Of a stretch of 42,502 bases of DNA, positions 16,555 to 25,136 are shown in pieces. The DNA comes from Verrucomicrobiales bacterium. Lineage in GTDB: Bacteria > Verrucomicrobiota > Verrucomicrobiia > Limisphaerales > Palsa-1400. The notes beneath the pieces were generated by a model. That model had not been told where the DNA came from, ran no database searches, and worked only from the letters and a program-made list of their open reading frames with translations. Made by a program: the position numbers and the translations under genes. Positions within the stretch are counted from its first letter, which is position 1, and each line of letters starts with the position of its first letter. Where the stretch lies: contig PLGF01000147.1 of NCBI GenBank assembly GCA_003138485.1, positions 1-42,502 of the forward strand. The letters run 5' to 3'.

Positions 16555-19461
16555 TCAGGGAGACGACAGCAGGATCACTCGATAAAACTGGTGCGACGCC
16601 CCGCCAAGAGGCACGGATGCGCTCACCAGGCCGCCGGAGCCGCTTACAGCAGCCACGTTCGTCCAGTTGGGTCTGCTCAAATCGCTTGCGGACTGGAGTC
16701 GATAGGTGAGGTTGGCGACCCCGCTCCAAGTCAACGTGATGTTGCTCTGCGTCATGCTGACCGACTGAAAAGCGGGCGCGGGAGCAGGCGCCACGCTGAC
16801 GTCATCCAACCCGAATCCCGCCCAATAATTGTAGAAATCAAATTCCAGCGTTGTCAGGGCGCGTGTGGCCGGAACGACGTATTGCAGGTTGGTCCAGCCG
16901 AAAGCGCCCAGGTTGGTTTGAGCGTAGAGCGTCGAGCCGTTCCAGGTCGCCGCGAAGTTGTTCGGGATTGTCACTCCGTTGGACGGGACGCTCGTCAACC
17001 AAAATGATACCAGGTATTTCTGACCGGGCGTCGTGGCAACAGCCTGGGAGAGGGAACCGTCCGCGGGCGCCTCCCCGAGGTACGCGCCATAAAGCCCCGA
17101 ATGCACGAACAGCGCGTCGGCTGCCCCGGTCAACTGATTCGTTCCCGCCACGTCCACGTCATCGGCGGCCAAAACAATATCAAGGTTGGTGTTGCCGACA
17201 AGGGTCCAGTCGGTGAAGTCGCCGCTTTCAAAGCCGCCGTTGCCCGCGTACAAATCAAATTGCCGGTTCTGGGCCGTGCCGTCGCCAAGATCGACTATCG
17301 ACACATTGGCGCTGTAGTTCCCGATCAAAAAGTTGCTGGCCGCCGAATTGAGACTGACCGTGACAGTCGATGCGGCGCCGCCGGGCTTCAGCGTGCCGGC
17401 GGTCGATGAAACGGTGAGCCAAAGCGAGGTGTTGACGACGCTCCACTTCAACGGGGCCGAGCCGATGTTGGTCAGAACGTAAGTTTGGGAAGCCACGGTA
17501 AAAGGCCCGCCGCCAGGTCCGCTGGAGGTAAAACCCAGGGGCGGCTTGATGACCAGGCTTTCCGAGGGCGGGGCCAAAAGCGCCTGCATCAGGTTCGCTC
17601 CGATCATCGTGCCCCACCCGCTGCAGAGGTCATAACCGACAGCCGACGTGTATTTGCCCGGGCTGCTGGCGCTGAAATTGTTTCCATTCGTAATGTCGTG
17701 AAAGCAGGAACTGTAGTTGGTGCTTTTTCCAATGGCGTATAGAACGGGATTGGCAAACCCGATCGGGGGCTGGCCATTGATGGCCGCCTGCTGGTTGACC
17801 AGCGCCATGAAACCCGCCCATAGCGGCGTGGACAGGCTTGTGCCCGATGTCGGGAGGTCAAACCCTTGGCCTAAGTACTGGCCAAATATGGAATCATTGC
17901 CCCACGTTACAATGATATTGTCAGCCACCAGGGCTACGTCCGGCAGGTTGCGCATCGTGGTGGAGCCTTGGTTGGCGGTCATGCTGATGCCCTGCTGCCA
18001 GGACGGGATCGCGTAAGCCAGGCTCACTCCGCCGCCGGTAGCCCCGTATGGAATCGGAATACCGTAAGTAGGATCGACCCCCGCGGGCGTCAGCCATACG
18101 ACTTCCGACTGCCATGAGCCATCCGCGTCGTTTGTCGTCAACGTCGTTCCGCCTACAACCGTCACATAGGGATCGTCCGCCGGTTCGTCTATCGCCCCGG
18201 GAAAAGCCCCGGAGTCGCCGGCGGCTTGAAAAAAGCTTTGGCCCTGCGCGGCATACTGCTGGAAAATCTGCACGGTCGAAGAGTTGATATCCATCTGGTA
18301 AGAGCAACTCAATTGCCGTGCCAGGTTGTCCGTGGCCATGCGATTGAGCACGTCGTTGATCTGCGCGGTCGTTGTCGCGTATTGGTAATAGTTTGTTTCC
18401 AGCGGCGCCTCATATACCGGCGTCGGGCCTTCATAAACCAACACCTTGCTCAACCCTGGCGCCATCGCGATCGCCATTTCGATGTCACCCGTGACCTCGT
18501 AGGCGTAGTTCGTGTACATGTCCGTGCCGTCAAATCCGTCAATCAAAATATTGGTCAGCATGAGATTGGTCGGCAAGACATTCAAGGCCGCTTCGCTTTC
18601 GTATTGGGCGATGTCGTCGGAATCGTAACCCGACAATTCAAAAAGCCCCACCGCCTGTCCACTGCCGTCCTGCGCAACGCCGGCGGCATAAGCCGTGCGA
18701 AAGTCATAGCCCATATAGGGACCGCCGACACCGCCCCCTCCACCGTTGCCTCCACCGGGTCCTCCACCCAACGGACGGACCTCGGGCTGGAACAGCGCGC
18801 CCGACCAGTGCATCTGCGGACGCGGCGTCACATAATTGTCCAGACCGCTGATCGCCAGCACCGGCGCATCCAGTTCCATCGACGGCTCAACATCCGGCGC
18901 GAAGAAAGTGCGCGCCTCAACCGGGTGTTGATAGACGCGCATCTTGATGTGAAATGCCTTCTCAATATCCGCGACCGATCCGCTGACATCGAGCAAAGTG
19001 CGGTTGGGATGGGTCGTCTTGACAACCAGCCCGTGCGACTGCGCGAAAGCAATCACCGCCTGATAGTCCTCCTGGCTGGGGCCAAAGGAGGAGGCGAACT
19101 GATCCGAGGTCAAATAGTGGCGAAAATTGGCGCTGGACGGCTCATAAAGCTCCTCAAGCAGGTTTGTGAGTTTCCCGCCGTTCCGCAACGGCAGGCCGAT
19201 TGCCAGGTCCAGGCGCCTGCCGCTCTCAAGCCGGCCAACGGACGTGAGCCGTTTGGTTATCGGCGGCACATGGCCTCTGAGAGCCTGTTGCGCCCCCTGG
19301 GCCGGCGGCGAGAACCCCAGCCAGCACGCCGCCACAAGTCCCGTTGCGGCGGTAAGGCCGCCTGGAAACGCGCCCCGCCCCGCCTTCCGCGCAACGCCGA
19401 GCGCAAAAGCCGCCAAGGGGGGGCAAAACCCGCCCAGTCGCGTAAAAAACATCTTTCGCAT
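16555..19461 (-). CDS. Secreted S53 (sedolisin/kumamolisin-type) serine-carboxyl peptidase with C-terminal sugar-binding-like and Verrucomicrobia-type domains
   Basis: A 968-residue secreted protease. The N-terminus has a basic, long signal segment (to about residue 55, ...FSPPAQGAQQ), then a prodomain (LYEPSSANFRHYLTSDQF...) and a Gly-rich linker (GGGPGGGNGGGGG), a plausible processing site. The catalytic domain starts near MGYDFRTAYAAG. S53 residues are visible: E322 and D326 in YEVTGDIE, and S542 in SGTSLSTPLWAGF, with GYDLCSGWGT near the calcium site. The C-terminal third has an Ig-like part, a jelly-roll-like part (GGFESGDFTDWTL...FDFYNYWAGFGLDDVSV) and a last domain with TYRLQSASDL...NWTNV...FYRV. 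The frame opens further upstream to 19716, but the ATG at 19461 begins the signal peptide and has GGAGGAG 13 bases ahead. Confidence 0.9.
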   Translation of the reverse strand: MRKMFFTRLGGFCPPLAAFALGVARKAGRGAFPGGLTAATGLVAACWLGFSPPAQGAQQALRGHVPPITKRLTSVGRLESGRRLDLAIGLPLRNGGKLTNLLEELYEPSSANFRHYLTSDQFASSFGPSQEDYQAVIAFAQSHGLVVKTTHPNRTLLDVSGSVADIEKAFHIKMRVYQHPVEARTFFAPDVEPSMELDAPVLAISGLDNYVTPRPQMHWSGALFQPEVRPLGGGPGGGNGGGGGVGGPYMGYDFRTAYAAGVAQDGSGQAVGLFELSGYDSDDIAQYESEAALNVLPTNLMLTNILIDGFDGTDMYTNYAYEVTGDIEMAIAMAPGLSKVLVYEGPTPVYEAPLETNYYQYATTTAQINDVLNRMATDNLARQLSCSYQMDINSSTVQIFQQYAAQGQSFFQAAGDSGAFPGAIDEPADDPYVTVVGGTTLTTNDADGSWQSEVVWLTPAGVDPTYGIPIPYGATGGGVSLAYAIPSWQQGISMTANQGSTTMRNLPDVALVADNIIVTWGNDSIFGQYLGQGFDLPTSGTSLSTPLWAGFMALVNQQAAINGQPPIGFANPVLYAIGKSTNYSSCFHDITNGNNFSASSPGKYTSAVGYDLCSGWGTMIGANLMQALLAPPSESLVIKPPLGFTSSGPGGGPFTVASQTYVLTNIGSAPLKWSVVNTSLWLTVSSTAGTLKPGGAASTVTVSLNSAASNFLIGNYSANVSIVDLGDGTAQNRQFDLYAGNGGFESGDFTDWTLVGNTNLDIVLAADDVDVAGTNQLTGAADALFVHSGLYGAYLGEAPADGSLSQAVATTPGQKYLVSFWLTSVPSNGVTIPNNFAATWNGSTLYAQTNLGAFGWTNLQYVVPATRALTTLEFDFYNYWAGFGLDDVSVAPAPAPAFQSVSMTQSNITLTWSGVANLTYRLQSASDLSRPNWTNVAAVSGSGGLVSASVPLGGASHQFYRVILLSSP

Positions 19462-19574
19462 ATTAGTAAACCAACTCCTCCGAAGCCAACATAGCAGACC
19501 CGCCCGCACAGGGCAAATTCTGACACCCCTTTTCTGAGTGACTTCGGCGGAAGAGGGGGTATAGTAGGATCGAT

Positions 19575-20759
19575 ATGTTGGGTCGAAGACTTTTGCGGTG
19601 GAGCCTGCTCCTGGCGGGCGCGCTGAACGGCGGCGGTGTCCTCGCCGGCGCGGGGGCGGAGAATGCCGCGACACCCATTCGCTTCGTAAGCGTCCAGGCA
19701 ACCGATCCGCTTGCAACGGAGCCAGGCGGCAATCCGGGGGCTTTCACCATCAGCCGCGCGGAGGGGACCAATTTGGACCTGACCTTTTCCTTCACGCTGG
19801 GCGGCACGGCGAGCAACGGCGTTGATTACGCGGCGGTCCCGACATCGGTGACGCTGGTTGCCGGGCAGGTTTCCACGAACATTGCCATCGCGCCGATCAG
19901 CCGGCCCCAGGCGACCGGTTACAAGACGGTGATCCTGACTCTGCCGCGCCACGCCCTGGCGAATCCGCCGGCTGTTCCTGAACTTATTGTGGGTTCCCTG
20001 GATCGGGCGGTGGTGTACATCGTCTATAATTACACGAATGCGCCGCCGCAAGCCACATGGGTCACTCCGACCAACGGCGCGTCTTTCCTGTCGCGGCCCA
20101 ATATCGAGCTGGCCGCGGAGGCCGGGGATTCCAACGGGTGGGTGACGGCGGTGGGGTTTTTCGCCAACGGCAAGCTTATTGGCACGACGACCAACGATGC
20201 GTTTGGAGCCGGCACGCCCCGGACGGTTGTGATGCGGGAGTCGCACGGGTCGATCATGCCGCTCCTGCCCGGAGGGCGCGAGCGCCGGTTTCAGTTTGTG
20301 TGGACCAATGTCCCGCCAGGAACTTACGCGCTCAACGCCGTGGCGGCGGACAATGCCGGACTGCAAACGACCTCCGCGTCGGCGAACATCGCCGTCACGA
20401 CGAACCTGCCGGAACCGCGGGTGCGGATCGTCAACCCGGCCAAAGGGGCCGATTTTCCGGCTATGGCGGCCATCAACATCTACGCGGCGGCTGGCGAGGC
20501 GGGGGGCGTGGTGGACGCGGTGGAATTCTTTGCCAACGGCGCCAGCCTGGGCGTGGCGACCAATTATCTGGCGGCGGAACCCAGCAGCCAGTTCCATCTG
20601 CGGCTGCAATGGTTGCCTTACCATTTCCGCTGGACCAACGCCCCCGAGGGCAGCAACGCGCTCACAGCGGTGGCCCTGGACAACAACGGAACTCTGGCCA
20701 CTTCGGCCCCGGTCACCGTCAACGTGACGACCAATCTGTACCATCATCGGCGCGATTGA
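19575..20759 (+). CDS. Secreted Calx-beta / Ig-like repeat protein
   Basis: A 394-residue exported protein of unknown function. The signal peptide is residues 1 to about 28 (RRLLRWSLLLAGALNGGGVLA). Residues about 30-125 resemble a Calx-beta domain (EPGGNPGAFTISR..., GGTASNGVDYAAVPTSVTLVAGQ). Two Ig-like units follow: PPQATWVTPTNGASFLSRPN...VGFFANGKLIGT...NVPPGTYALNAVAADN, and a repeat, PRVRIVNPAKGADFPAMAAI...VEFFANGASLGV...EGSNALTAVALDN. These are adhesion or scaffold modules often appended to enzymes, but no catalytic domain is present. AGGA lies five bases before the ATG. It is divergent from the S53 peptidase across 113 bases, so shared control is possible. The tail NLYHHRRD is short and carries no sorting signal. 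Confidence 0.85.
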   Translation: MLGRRLLRWSLLLAGALNGGGVLAGAGAENAATPIRFVSVQATDPLATEPGGNPGAFTISRAEGTNLDLTFSFTLGGTASNGVDYAAVPTSVTLVAGQVSTNIAIAPISRPQATGYKTVILTLPRHALANPPAVPELIVGSLDRAVVYIVYNYTNAPPQATWVTPTNGASFLSRPNIELAAEAGDSNGWVTAVGFFANGKLIGTTTNDAFGAGTPRTVVMRESHGSIMPLLPGGRERRFQFVWTNVPPGTYALNAVAADNAGLQTTSASANIAVTTNLPEPRVRIVNPAKGADFPAMAAINIYAAAGEAGGVVDAVEFFANGASLGVATNYLAAEPSSQFHLRLQWLPYHFRWTNAPEGSNALTAVALDNNGTLATSAPVTVNVTTNLYHHRRD

Positions 20760-20819
20760 GGGCGAGCGCCGGCCTTTGACGGGCGCGGGCTGGAGTAGAT
20801 ACATCTGTAGTATAAAGAA

Positions 20820-20854
20820 CCCGCCCTTTCGGGAACTTGTGCCGAAAGGGCGGG
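20820..20854 (-). terminator. Intrinsic terminator between convergent genes
   Basis: A perfect 13-pair stem, CCCGCCCTTTCGG (20820-20832) with CCGAAAGGGCGGG (20842-20854), has a nine-base loop. On the minus strand it is followed by TTCTTTAT, a fair U-rich tail, and it lies 30 bases past the stop of the triple-repeat gene. It may also stop transcription from the plus-strand Ig-like gene, although the plus side lacks a T-run. Confidence 0.8.
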
Positions 20855-20884
20855 GCAACCTCCTATTAATGACCCGGTTTGGAC

Positions 20885-21760
20885 TCAGTAGCCATTGTAG
20901 TTATAGGGCTGCTGGTTGCCGGCCTGCGCGGTCTGCGAGGAGGCCGGCGCCGCCGACTCCATGCCGATTGTGCCAGTCATCGGACTGAGTCTGTTCGCTA
21001 TGAGCACACCGTCTTTGTTGTCGTAGCTGAGAGACACCCTTTCGCCAATCCGCAGATCACTCAGTCCTCCGTTGAGCTTTCCGTTGATGACGATTGGGCA
21101 ACTGTCAGCCAGATTAAATTTCCGTTCGGCAATGCCGCCCCTGACCTTGACGGATCGGGTGGTGGCGTCAACGGCCTGGAGTGTTCCCACGAAACTATCG
21201 CTCTTCTGCTCGATCCGGCGCGCCACGGGCGAGCCATTGGCCGGTTCATAAATGACATGAACGGTATCGCCGACTTGCAGGGCGGCACACGTTCCCGATT
21301 GATCACCCTTCAGGACCACCGCGCAATCCGGCGCTATGGCGAGGTCGCGCGTCATTATGCCCTCCTTAAGGGCGAGCTTTCGCGCCACCGGGTCGATGGC
21401 GGCGATGTGGCCTGTGTAAGCCATGTCGTGTTGGGCTATGTTTTTGGCAATCAACACGCCATCGGCGCTCTCGTAACGGATGGCCACCTTCTGGCCGGGC
21501 CGAAGTTCCGCCAGCGAGGCCACAGCCTTGTCATCGAGGGACACTTTGCAATCCGCGGCGGTGTTGAAGTTTCTGGTGAAGAAGACGCCTTTCACCGAGA
21601 TAGTATTGTCAGCGGCATTGATGGCGATGACGTTGCCGTTGAATGATCTTTCATTTTGAGCGGCATCCCATGAACTGTTGGCGGGAGCCGGGCCGGCATG
21701 AGCCAGATTCAGAACCGCCATGGCGGCCGTCGCTGCGGCGGATTTTAGTATCGTATTCAT
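20885..21760 (-). CDS. Exported protein with three tandem ~70-residue beta-rich repeats (DUF5666-like)
   Basis: A 291-residue protein with a signal peptide (MNTILKSAAATAAMAVLNLAHA). The mature part is three homologous units of about 70 residues. Each opens with F/Y-x-G-xx-x-AI/V-D/N, then a strand with a charged G-I/V-x-x-R block, then a conserved D-C (AADCKV, APDCAV, ADSCPI), a GE/GD/GQ-V loop and an exit (DGVLIAKNI, GSPVARRIEQ, DGVLIANRL). One cysteine per unit is kept at the same place. This pattern fits small OB/beta-barrel repeats of the DUF5666 type. The C-terminal tail is Gln/Tyr/Asn-rich (NQQPYNYNGY). A good Shine-Dalgarno (AAGGA, five bases before the ATG) is present. The gene follows the sigma54 activator gene and may have a sigma54 promoter. 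Function unknown. Confidence 0.85.
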   Translation of the reverse strand: MNTILKSAAATAAMAVLNLAHAGPAPANSSWDAAQNERSFNGNVIAINAADNTISVKGVFFTRNFNTAADCKVSLDDKAVASLAELRPGQKVAIRYESADGVLIAKNIAQHDMAYTGHIAAIDPVARKLALKEGIMTRDLAIAPDCAVVLKGDQSGTCAALQVGDTVHVIYEPANGSPVARRIEQKSDSFVGTLQAVDATTRSVKVRGGIAERKFNLADSCPIVINGKLNGGLSDLRIGERVSLSYDNKDGVLIANRLSPMTGTIGMESAAPASSQTAQAGNQQPYNYNGY

Positions 21761-21819
21761 TTCAGTCCTTTCTTTGTCCAGCCACGGGGCCGGTAAAGTC
21801 TAACGGGCAAGTTTCATGC

Positions 21820-21835
21820 CGCCCAAAAAAGGGCG
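21820..21835 (-). terminator. Short hairpin downstream of the sigma54 activator gene
   Basis: CGCCC (21820-21824) and GGGCG (21831-21835) flank a run of six A/T pairs. It lies between the activator stop and the triple-repeat gene's ATG. The stem is only five pairs and no T-run follows, so termination here is doubtful. It would fall in the 5' leader of the triple-repeat gene if the upstream sigma54 site is used. Confidence 0.25.
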
Positions 21836-21885
21836 TCAAGCGGTCTTGTTTAAGGGGAATGTGAATATGTGCGGCTGAAGTGCTG

Positions 21886-21900
21886 GCACATTTGGAACCA
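21886..21900 (-). promoter_or_regulatory. Candidate sigma54 promoter for the triple-repeat gene
   Basis: Read on the minus strand, TGGTTCCAAATGTGC has the GG-N10-GC spacing and outer bases of the sigma54 consensus (TGGCAC-N5-TTGC). It lies in the 162-base gap between the sigma54 activator stop (21923) and the next gene's ATG (21760). It would give a leader of about 110 bases. The inner -24 bases deviate from consensus, so this is a candidate only. Confidence 0.4.
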
Positions 21901-21922
21901 CCGCTGGAATGGAAACGACCAG

Positions 21923-23341
21923 TTATTCGTCCTGCTCGTTCTGCGCGGGGTGCAGTCCGAGTTGGGCGAGTTTCTCGCGCATTTTCAACCGGGTGACACC
22001 CAGCCAGCGGGCGGCTTTGGCTTGGTTGCCGTGCGCCAGGCGGATGGCCTGGCTGAACAATTCAGGTTCAAGGTCCGCGATCATTCGCGCATAAGCGTCC
22101 TGGACTTCGCCCTTTTGCGCGCGCGCCAATAGTTCGGCGACGTAGGCCGCATGGGCTTGGTGATCGGCGGCGGGTTGCGCCGCCTTGGCGATGACCTGTT
22201 GGGCATGTTCGAGGCTGATGGCAAAAGGCCTGGCCAGCAGCAAGGCTTGGCGCACGACATTTTCCAGTTCGCGCACATTGCCGGGCCAGGGCTGGTTTTG
22301 CAGGAAGGCAATGGCTTCAGGCTGAACGGCTGGCGCCTGGAGTCCCAGTTCGCGGGCATAGCGTTGGATGAAGTACTTGGCCAACTGCGGAATGTCCTCC
22401 GCGCGCCTGGCCAAAGGCGGCAGCGCAATGGTGACGACACTCAGCCGGTAAAACAAATCCTGGCGAAACTCCTTCTCCTGAATGGCCTCTTCCAGATCGC
22501 GATGAGTCGCGGCCAGCACCCGCACATCGACCGCAACATCGGCTTGACTGCCCAGCCGCTGGATGCGGCGTTCCTGCAACACCCGCAGCAGCTTGCCTTG
22601 GGTGTTCGCGTTCAAGTCGCCGATTTCATCCAGGAAGAGCGTGCCGCCGTGGGCCTGCTCGAAACGGCCAATGCGCCGGGATTGCGCGCCGGTGAACGCG
22701 CCGCGTTCGTGTCCGAAGAGTTCGCTCTCCAGCAACGCGTCGGGGATGGCCGCGCAGTTGACGGCGATGAACGGCTTGTCCGCCCGGTCGCTGTGCTGGT
22801 AAATCGCCCGCGCGATCAGCTCCTTGCCGGTGCCGGTCGGACCGCGGATGAGGACAGTCGCGGACGTGGCGGCCACGCGGCCGATTTCCTTGTAGATCGC
22901 CTGCATGGCGCGGCTGTTGCCGATGATGGCCGAGCAATCCAAACGCGCTTCGCCCATATCGACCGGTTCCGACATGAGCCGGCTGCTGGCGACGGCTGAG
23001 GCGATCAAATCAAACAATTCATCGGCTTCGAACGGTTTGACCAGGTAATCGCAGGCGCCCAACTTGGTCGCCTCGATGGCGGTCTCGGTGCTGCCGTGGG
23101 CCGTCATCAAAATGATGGGCTGCTTTGGTTTGGCGGCGTGCAGTTGGGCGACCAGTTCCAAGCCGCCCAACCCCGGCAGTCTCAAATCGGTGACAACCAC
23201 GTTGTAATTATGTTCCCGCGCCCGGGCCAGGCCATCGTCGCCGCGGGCGGCGATGTCCACTTCATATCCTTCCGCGGAAAGCACCTTCTGCAAGGAGGCC
23301 GCGGTGCTGGCGTCATCTTCGATGAGCAATACTTTAGGCAT
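21923..23341 (-). CDS. NtrC-family sigma54-dependent response regulator
   Basis: A 472-residue transcription activator. The receiver domain (1-115) has acidic D9/D10, phospho-acceptor D52 (VVTDLRLPG) and K102 (VKPF). The AAA+ domain has Walker A GPTGTGKE (167-174), the sigma54-contacting GAFTGA loop (214-219) and Walker B GGTLFLDEIGD (232-242). The C-terminal Fis-type helix-turn-helix reads AIRLAHGNQAKAARWLGVTR. All parts needed for sigma54 activation are intact. The frame opens upstream to 23431, but MPKVLLIEDD at 23341 is the family start, with GGAG six bases ahead; an ATG at 23344 is the alternative. It overlaps the histidine kinase stop by eight bases, so the pair is translationally coupled. 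Targets are unknown; the adjacent triple-repeat gene is a candidate. Confidence 0.95.
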   Translation of the reverse strand: MPKVLLIEDDASTAASLQKVLSAEGYEVDIAARGDDGLARAREHNYNVVVTDLRLPGLGGLELVAQLHAAKPKQPIILMTAHGSTETAIEATKLGACDYLVKPFEADELFDLIASAVASSRLMSEPVDMGEARLDCSAIIGNSRAMQAIYKEIGRVAATSATVLIRGPTGTGKELIARAIYQHSDRADKPFIAVNCAAIPDALLESELFGHERGAFTGAQSRRIGRFEQAHGGTLFLDEIGDLNANTQGKLLRVLQERRIQRLGSQADVAVDVRVLAATHRDLEEAIQEKEFRQDLFYRLSVVTIALPPLARRAEDIPQLAKYFIQRYARELGLQAPAVQPEAIAFLQNQPWPGNVRELENVVRQALLLARPFAISLEHAQQVIAKAAQPAADHQAHAAYVAELLARAQKGEVQDAYARMIADLEPELFSQAIRLAHGNQAKAARWLGVTRLKMREKLAQLGLHPAQNEQDE

Positions 23342-24752
23342 CATTTTCTCCGGTTTGGGGCAGGATGACGCGGAAGGTCGTGCCGCGATTGTGCGCGGTT
23401 TGATACTGGAGCTTGCCGCCATGTTTTTCAACTATGCGCGCGGCGATGGGCAGGCCCAGGCCCGTCCCGCCTGCCTTGGTGGTGAAGAACGGGTCGAACA
23501 GCCGCTTCTGCACTTCCGGCGGGATGCCCTTGCCGGTGTCGGAAACCTCCATGACCACTGTCTTGTCCGCTCCATTTCGCCCCGGGCCGGACGGCTCGGA
23601 AACGCGCAGCGTGATCACGCCGTCGCGCCCGATGCTGTCCGCGGAATTCTGGATGAGGTTGATGAGCACCTGCTTGATTTGCTGAACATCCGCGCGCACC
23701 CAAACCGGCTCGGAGGCCTCCATTTCCAGCTTGATCGCGGACTTTTCCAACTGGGGCCGCAACAGGTCATGCGCCTCCTGTATGATGCGTTGCGCGGGAA
23801 TGGCAACCAATTCCGGTTCGGATGGCCGCGCGAACTCCAGAAAGTCTTTCACAATCCGCTCCAGCCGGCTGATTTCGCCGGTGATCACGTCGGCGTCCTC
23901 CTGGGCGGGCGCGGCCAGGGACTTTTTCAGACTGAACAGACGGAATTTAATGGCGGTGAGCGGATTGCGGATTTCATGCGCGACACCGGCCGCGAGCACG
24001 CCGAGGGAAGCGAGCTTTTCCTGCCGCGCGATAATGGCCTGGCTTTCGGTTAACCGGAGGCGGAGCGGGGCAATCATGCCGCGGTAAACGAGCAAAAGAA
24101 GCGCGGCGGCCAAGGCGAGCAAAAGCCCCGCCGCAATTTGGAGAAGTTGCTTGAAAATGGCCAGCGTGCCGTCGGACCCTCTGAGAAAGTCATTAAAGGC
24201 TGAACGCTGATCGGCAATGAATTTGTCGCACAAGGACAGCAATTCTTCGGACTGTTTCTGGACTTTCACATAGCTGACCTGGAAAGCCTTGGCTTGCGTA
24301 AGGCTCCATCTGGCGCGGCTGGCTTCGAGCACCTTTGCGCCTTCAATCGAGTAATCGTTGTAAGCCGTCCGAATGCGCCGCAGAAACTCGATCTCCATCG
24401 AAGTGGCTGCATGGGTGCTGTTGCTTTCCAGCCGCTCTTTGAAATCCTGCGTTCCGCTGTAAAAGGCCTCCGCGTCGGCCGGGTCCCCATGCAGCCTGTA
24501 GCGCAGCAAATTATCGTTCATGCGCTCAATGTCGCTGCGCATGCGGACGCCCCTGTAAAAGCTGTCCGCCTTCAAGGTGGCGAACTGGCGCTGCAAGTTG
24601 TCCACCCGTTCCCAGGTGGCGCGGCTGACCCAGATGACCAGGATGGACCCAACAAAGGCGGTCAGGACAAGACCGGCCGCGCGCAATTTCGTCCCCGGGC
24701 TTCTCCCGGTGACATGCGGGAAACCACTTATGGAATGATTTGTTCCATTCAT
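23334..24752 (-). CDS. NtrB-type membrane sensor histidine kinase
   Basis: A 472-residue sensor kinase. TM1 spans about residues 24-43, followed by a roughly 160-residue extracytoplasmic, helix-rich domain (RQFATLKADSFYRG... to ...AFNDFLRG) that resembles four-helix-bundle sensors such as CHASE3, and TM2 spans about 203-223. The cytoplasmic part has HisKA with H259 in GVAHEIRNPLTAIK and an HATPase domain with NLIQNSADS (N box), VSDTGKGIPPEVQ (G1) and GGTGLGLPIAARIVEKHGG (G2). No HAMP is obvious; a short juxtamembrane coiled segment (LTESQAIIARQEKLASLG) links TM2 to HisKA. The open frame begins at a TTG (24761), but the ATG three codons later is preferred. It forms an operon with the sigma54 activator. 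Confidence 0.94.
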   Translation of the reverse strand: MNGTNHSISGFPHVTGRSPGTKLRAAGLVLTAFVGSILVIWVSRATWERVDNLQRQFATLKADSFYRGVRMRSDIERMNDNLLRYRLHGDPADAEAFYSGTQDFKERLESNSTHAATSMEIEFLRRIRTAYNDYSIEGAKVLEASRARWSLTQAKAFQVSYVKVQKQSEELLSLCDKFIADQRSAFNDFLRGSDGTLAIFKQLLQIAAGLLLALAAALLLLVYRGMIAPLRLRLTESQAIIARQEKLASLGVLAAGVAHEIRNPLTAIKFRLFSLKKSLAAPAQEDADVITGEISRLERIVKDFLEFARPSEPELVAIPAQRIIQEAHDLLRPQLEKSAIKLEMEASEPVWVRADVQQIKQVLINLIQNSADSIGRDGVITLRVSEPSGPGRNGADKTVVMEVSDTGKGIPPEVQKRLFDPFFTTKAGGTGLGLPIAARIVEKHGGKLQYQTAHNRGTTFRVILPQTGENDA

Positions 24753-25136
24753 CGTCTTCAAGTTCCGCGAGGCCGCCGCGCAAAGCCCTTGATTTCATTC
24801 GAGAAACCACCGCTCGTCCCAGTTGGCACGCGAACCGCTACTCACCAGCAAACAGAGGGCCAATTTGGCGGCGCACAATTAATTATACCTGAGACGCATG
24901 AAAACACGAATTGTTCTAAAATCCTTTGAAGCTTTGTCCTTCACTGCGTTTGTCGCAGGAAGGCAAAATGGCGGGGAAACACCCGTGGGCGGCGCGACCG
25001 TTGCGCAGAACCCGGCCCGGCAACCGCGCCATTCCGCCAGTCAGGCTGTCCAAAGGCCGGGTTACCCCGGATTCTTCACCTCGCCGGACCCGCACTCTGC
25101 CCGCCTGGGCTTGGACAAAAGCGCACTGAATGATAT
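24753..25136. promoter_or_regulatory. Divergent regulatory gap between histidine kinase and receiver-only regulator
   Basis: This stretch of 384 bases has no convincing gene. A perfect minus-strand TATAAT (24882-24887) could be the -10 box of the kinase-activator operon, about 130 bases upstream of its ATG; the matching -35 (TTCGTG) is poor. On the plus strand, TGGCACGCGAACCGC (24824-24838) has GG-N10-GC spacing, but its -12 half is weak and it is 300 bases from the next ATG. Open frames here carry no domain signature. Confidence 0.35.

Noticed and set aside
21881-21896. Plus-strand TGGCAC as a sigma54 -24 element
   Set aside because: The matching -12 half is absent (GAACC) and it would read into the 3' end of the antisense activator gene.
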